64,000 bases of DNA, from the NCBI GenBank assembly GCA_023055355.1, contig JALJCS010000001.1, positions 25,295,881-25,359,880 on the forward strand. The letters run 5' to 3'. The translations under genes were made by a program, and so were the position numbers. Shown in pieces: positions 61,697 to 64,000 of this stretch. The number at the start of each line of letters is the position of its first letter. The first letter of the stretch is position 1. The notes under the pieces are model-generated. The model was not told the DNA's origin. It ran no database searches and was given only the letters and a program-made list of their open reading frames with translations. The stretch comes from Agelaius tricolor (taxonomy: Eukaryota; Chordata; Aves; Passeriformes; Icteridae).

Positions 61697-62442
61697 GGGA
61701 TACCAGTGAGGAGGAGCGAGGGGAGGGATTGACCAGGGGAGAGACCGCCAGCGGGTATTGGGCAGAGGGGTGGAGGAGGGAGGGACCATTATTGGAATAA
61801 ATGCCAATCTAGCTGGATGGGACGTGCCTGGATTTGTCTGGCCCTTGCTGCTTGACCAAAGGCGGCAGCTGTGGTGGTTTCTCCTCAGAGACACCTTTGG
61901 CTAGCTGGATGTTACAGCTGGGCATATGGAGGCAAGTCCAGACACGCAGGAGCTCAGGTTTACCTCTGGTGGAGAAGCTTTAAGGCGAGGATGAAGGGAA
62001 GAAGGTTCTGCTGGGGGGTTTTGACCCGGAGCTTTATTCCTGGCCCACAGGCCTCTGAATCCAGTAACTGCTCCAACAGAACTCTTCAAACCGCGTGGTT
62101 GCTGTTTCTTTTAGCCCCCGGGAAAGGAGGAGTAAGGGGTAGGGATCCCACCAACCAGGTAAAGGGGCGAAGTCTCAGGGGGCCAAATGACACCTGGATG
62201 GCCCAATGTCCTCCAGGGGTGTAAGGCATCTTTTAAACTCTGCCAATCACTCAATGCCCTTCTGGAATGCCAGGATTGGCAGACAGTGCTCAGTCAGGGT
62301 GGGGGAAAGGAAAGGTGATTAACACACCTGGGGAAGAAATCTACAGGGAGAAACCTGAGGTATATGAGGCAAACCATGACATCACACTGCAACAGACCAT
62401 GTGATGGGAGAGGGGAATAACAAACCACATGATGTAACATAA

Positions 62443-62528
62443 ACTATTCAGTGCAATATAAAGACTACTCAGTGCAAATCTCAAATCACCCAGTGCAAAA
62501 CAACAACTGAATAAACTATTTAGTGTGA
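62443..62528. repeat. Direct repeats in the LTR U3
   Basis: Four copies of a 14-base unit are seen at 62443, 62464, 62485 and 62515: actattcagtgcaa, actactcagtgcaa, atcacccagtgcaa and actatttagtgtga. Spacing is 21, 21 and 30 bases. Repeats close to the distal end of U3 often act as enhancer units in retroviral LTRs. That role is inferred here. Confidence 0.8.
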
Positions 62529-62535
62529 TACAGCA

Positions 62536-62541
62536 GCGATG
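62536..62541. repeat. Target site duplication, right copy (gcgatg)
   Basis: An exact copy of the six bases at 61423-61428, placed directly after the LTR's CA end. The next three bases (tgt) also happen to match the LTR start. Confidence 0.8.
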
Positions 62542-64000
62542 TGTGTTGAGGTGCAGAGCTCCTCTGTGCCTGTGGCCTTGTGCAGCCGCGTCCCAGCGCG
62601 GTGGTACTGCCATGGTGCTTGGAGCCAGAGCCGCTGATTGCAGAGTGCAGCACTGCGTGGGGTTCATACCTCTGATTGTCACAAAACTCTGACAAAAGCA
62701 GGAGCCTGGGCTCCCTGATTCTGCTGCCTTGCTGTGGCAGACAGCTACATGACTGTAATTCCATTTATAGATCTCATGTCCCTGCTGGAAAGTTGGGCCA
62801 GGATCCTGCTGCTGTGACAGTTTCAAGCATTCTCGTGCTTTTCAGTTGCACTGGTGGATGTGCTGAACTCTTTGCTGCCTATGCTACCAAGCACAGATAA
62901 AATAATTGAACACATACACACTTGGCCTAGATTCTGGGAAGTTAATAAGCTGAGTTGTCTTCATTTTCTCTCATAGGAGAGGCTACTTATTTCTCTTATC
63001 ATCTGAACAGACCTTCTTTGTATATTTTCCAGTCTTTTACCATTCTTGAATGTCAGTGATGAGAATTTATATACATGGCCTCAGGTGCATTAGTACGAGA
63101 GCATGGTGCAATAGTTTCAGTAATTCCCTTTTCTACTTTGCCTGAAGCCTTGGGAGGTTGCATTTACTTTTTTAAAGTGCTGGCTGTGATCAAATAAAAC
63201 ACCATGCTCATTTTCCTCCTTTATTGTGTAAATCACAGTCTGTGAGCTTGGAAGGGAAATTCTGTTTTTCCCTTGCTGATATATTGCTGTCCATGCAGCT
63301 GAATGCTGCCAAGATAATTCCTGTGCAATACTCCTGCCTTCCTCAGCAGGGGCAGAGCTCCCTGGCTTCATGTGGTCAGTAACTTTGAATTGAGCATTTC
63401 TATTGATTGTTTCCAAAGTCAATAATGAAAGTATTAAATACTCCTGCTCCAGACTAACGTTTTTTAGGTGCACATCTAATAACCTTCCAGACCTTCAGGT
63501 TTGTGTTTTGTTCTTATTTGGTTTGTTATATCTGTTGAAATACTGGAACTAATGTTCATCTTCTCAGTATTACTTTTTTTCCCTTGGAAACATTATCTGA
63601 TTATTTTCTGAAAACCAGATCATTTCCTTTCTCATATAGCAGTGTGTAGCATACTTTTGGCATACCTCTGACAAACCTCTGGTGTGTTTTATTCTGTTTT
63701 CTGTTTATGTTGAGAGGTCTTTAATTTAACCTTACTCTTTTCTCCTAGGTTCTAGTATTGAGTAATAGCCCATGATGGTATCTGTGATTGCTCAGACCAC
63801 TCATTTCCCACTCTGAAATATAATTCTCTAGTTGTGCCATATGGATATAGTGGTATGAGCTCAGGTTTTTTGTATGGAAATTTCTTGGAGTTTCTTGACT
63901 TTAACTGAGTGCATTTAACTCTGAGCCTTTCTTTCATTTCTGCTCACATTAATTACCTTTTCTTGTCTGCAGTTGTTCAACATTGTTAGACAATGAGCTG
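62542..64000. other. Non-coding DNA, old LINE relic inside
   Basis: Just right of the LTR the sequence is GC-richer with several CpGs (gccgcgtcccagcgcggtgg, about 62585), which may be part of an older element that the LTR landed beside. An old CR1/L3-like relic is at 62985-63190. From 63.2 kb to the end I see no gene, no signal and no recognisable repeat. Confidence 0.65.
62985..63190 (-). mobile_element. Old CR1/L3-like LINE relic, minus strand
   Basis: On the plus strand the words run in the order of an antisense CR1/L3 3' region: catctgaacagaccttcttt, gtatattttccagtcttt, accattcttgaatgtcagtg, gagaatttatatacatggcc, tcaggtgcattagtac, then ggttgcattt...aaagtgctggctg. The recalled consensus has ctttgta..ttctccag, cttgagat..ggtgaccagaactg.acacagtactccaggtg, and a later ggcctt..., ttgctggc. 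Divergence is high, so the element is ancient. The assignment is from memory. Confidence 0.45.

Larger units (their letters stand above)
61429..62535 (-). mobile_element. Solo LTR of an endogenous retrovirus (ERVK-like), minus orientation
   Basis: The element is 1107 bp and starts TGTAAGAG and ends ACAGCA on the plus strand, so both ends obey the TG...CA rule. It is flanked by the exact 6-bp duplication gcgatg. Read on the minus strand it has retroviral LTR order: a long U3 from 62535 (with direct repeats at 62443-62528), an inverted CCAAT box (attggc, 61696-61691), TATAAAAG (61656-61649), then AATAAA (61584-61579) about 70 bases downstream. A GT-rich stretch and roughly 130 bp of U5 follow, down to 61429. 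R would run from about 61622 to about 61560. It keeps many CpGs, unlike its surroundings, which points to a comparatively young insertion. No gag, pol or env sequence is attached, so LTR-LTR recombination has removed the provirus body. Class assignment rests on duplication length. The subfamily is not named. Confidence 0.85.

Noticed and set aside
61357..61800. 147-codon frame, +, in the LTR
   Set aside because: It runs antisense to the LTR through U5/R/U3, which does not encode protein. It is open only because of GC-rich composition.
61797..62340. A second, separate LTR nested next to the first
   Set aside because: An extra AATAAA (about 62033, minus strand) and TAAAAG-like words suggested two LTRs. 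The single 6-bp duplication at 61423 and 62536 with TG...CA ends explains the whole interval as one element.
1..64000. tRNA, known microRNA, CRISPR or bacterial-type features
   Set aside because: No tRNA cloverleaf, familiar microRNA seed hairpin (let-7, miR-9, miR-124 and similar), spaced repeat array or operon structure was seen.

Overview
The window reads as non-coding vertebrate DNA, most likely from a bird: a long intron or intergenic desert. It is AT-rich, CpG-poor and full of short poly-A/poly-T runs. It carries a recognisable CR1 LINE fragment in avian-type form and an ERV solo LTR, with very little SINE content. The longest open frame is 163 codons (38743-39234, +). That is about what chance gives in 64 kb of this composition, and no frame encodes a protein I can name. 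There are no operons, ribosome binding sites, tRNA or rRNA genes, CRISPR arrays or CpG islands. A crocodilian or turtle source is less likely but cannot be excluded by eye.

Layout: 1-7.5 kb is unannotated DNA with two motif-dense patches that could be conserved non-coding elements (about 590-775 and 2090-2260). A CR1 fragment on the minus strand lies at 7490-7835. Two adjoining hairpins lie at 9056-9103 and a strong inverted repeat at 12199-12233. A clear MIR-type amniote SINE relic sits at 14505-14645. Shreds of older amniote repeats related to a CCATTGACTTCAATGG-type palindromic family are scattered at 22086, 25997, 29707, 30738 and 52359. A spliceable-looking 55-bp segment lies at 38444-38498, a fresh 50-bp tandem duplication at 39481-39580, and a homeodomain-like inverted motif near 40231. 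The most coding-like stretch is 54483-54779. Near the right edge is an intact solo LTR in minus orientation, 61429-62535. It has TG...CA ends, a 6-bp target duplication (gcgatg), CCAAT, TATAAAAG and AATAAA signals, and direct repeats in its U3. An older CR1/L3-like relic follows at 62985-63190.

No genes can be shown to work together here. The functional content I can argue for is regulatory (candidate conserved elements, LTR promoter) or possibly exonic (a few splice-site-bounded segments). All repeat family identifications rest on recalled consensus features and were not searched. All enhancer and exon proposals are inference.
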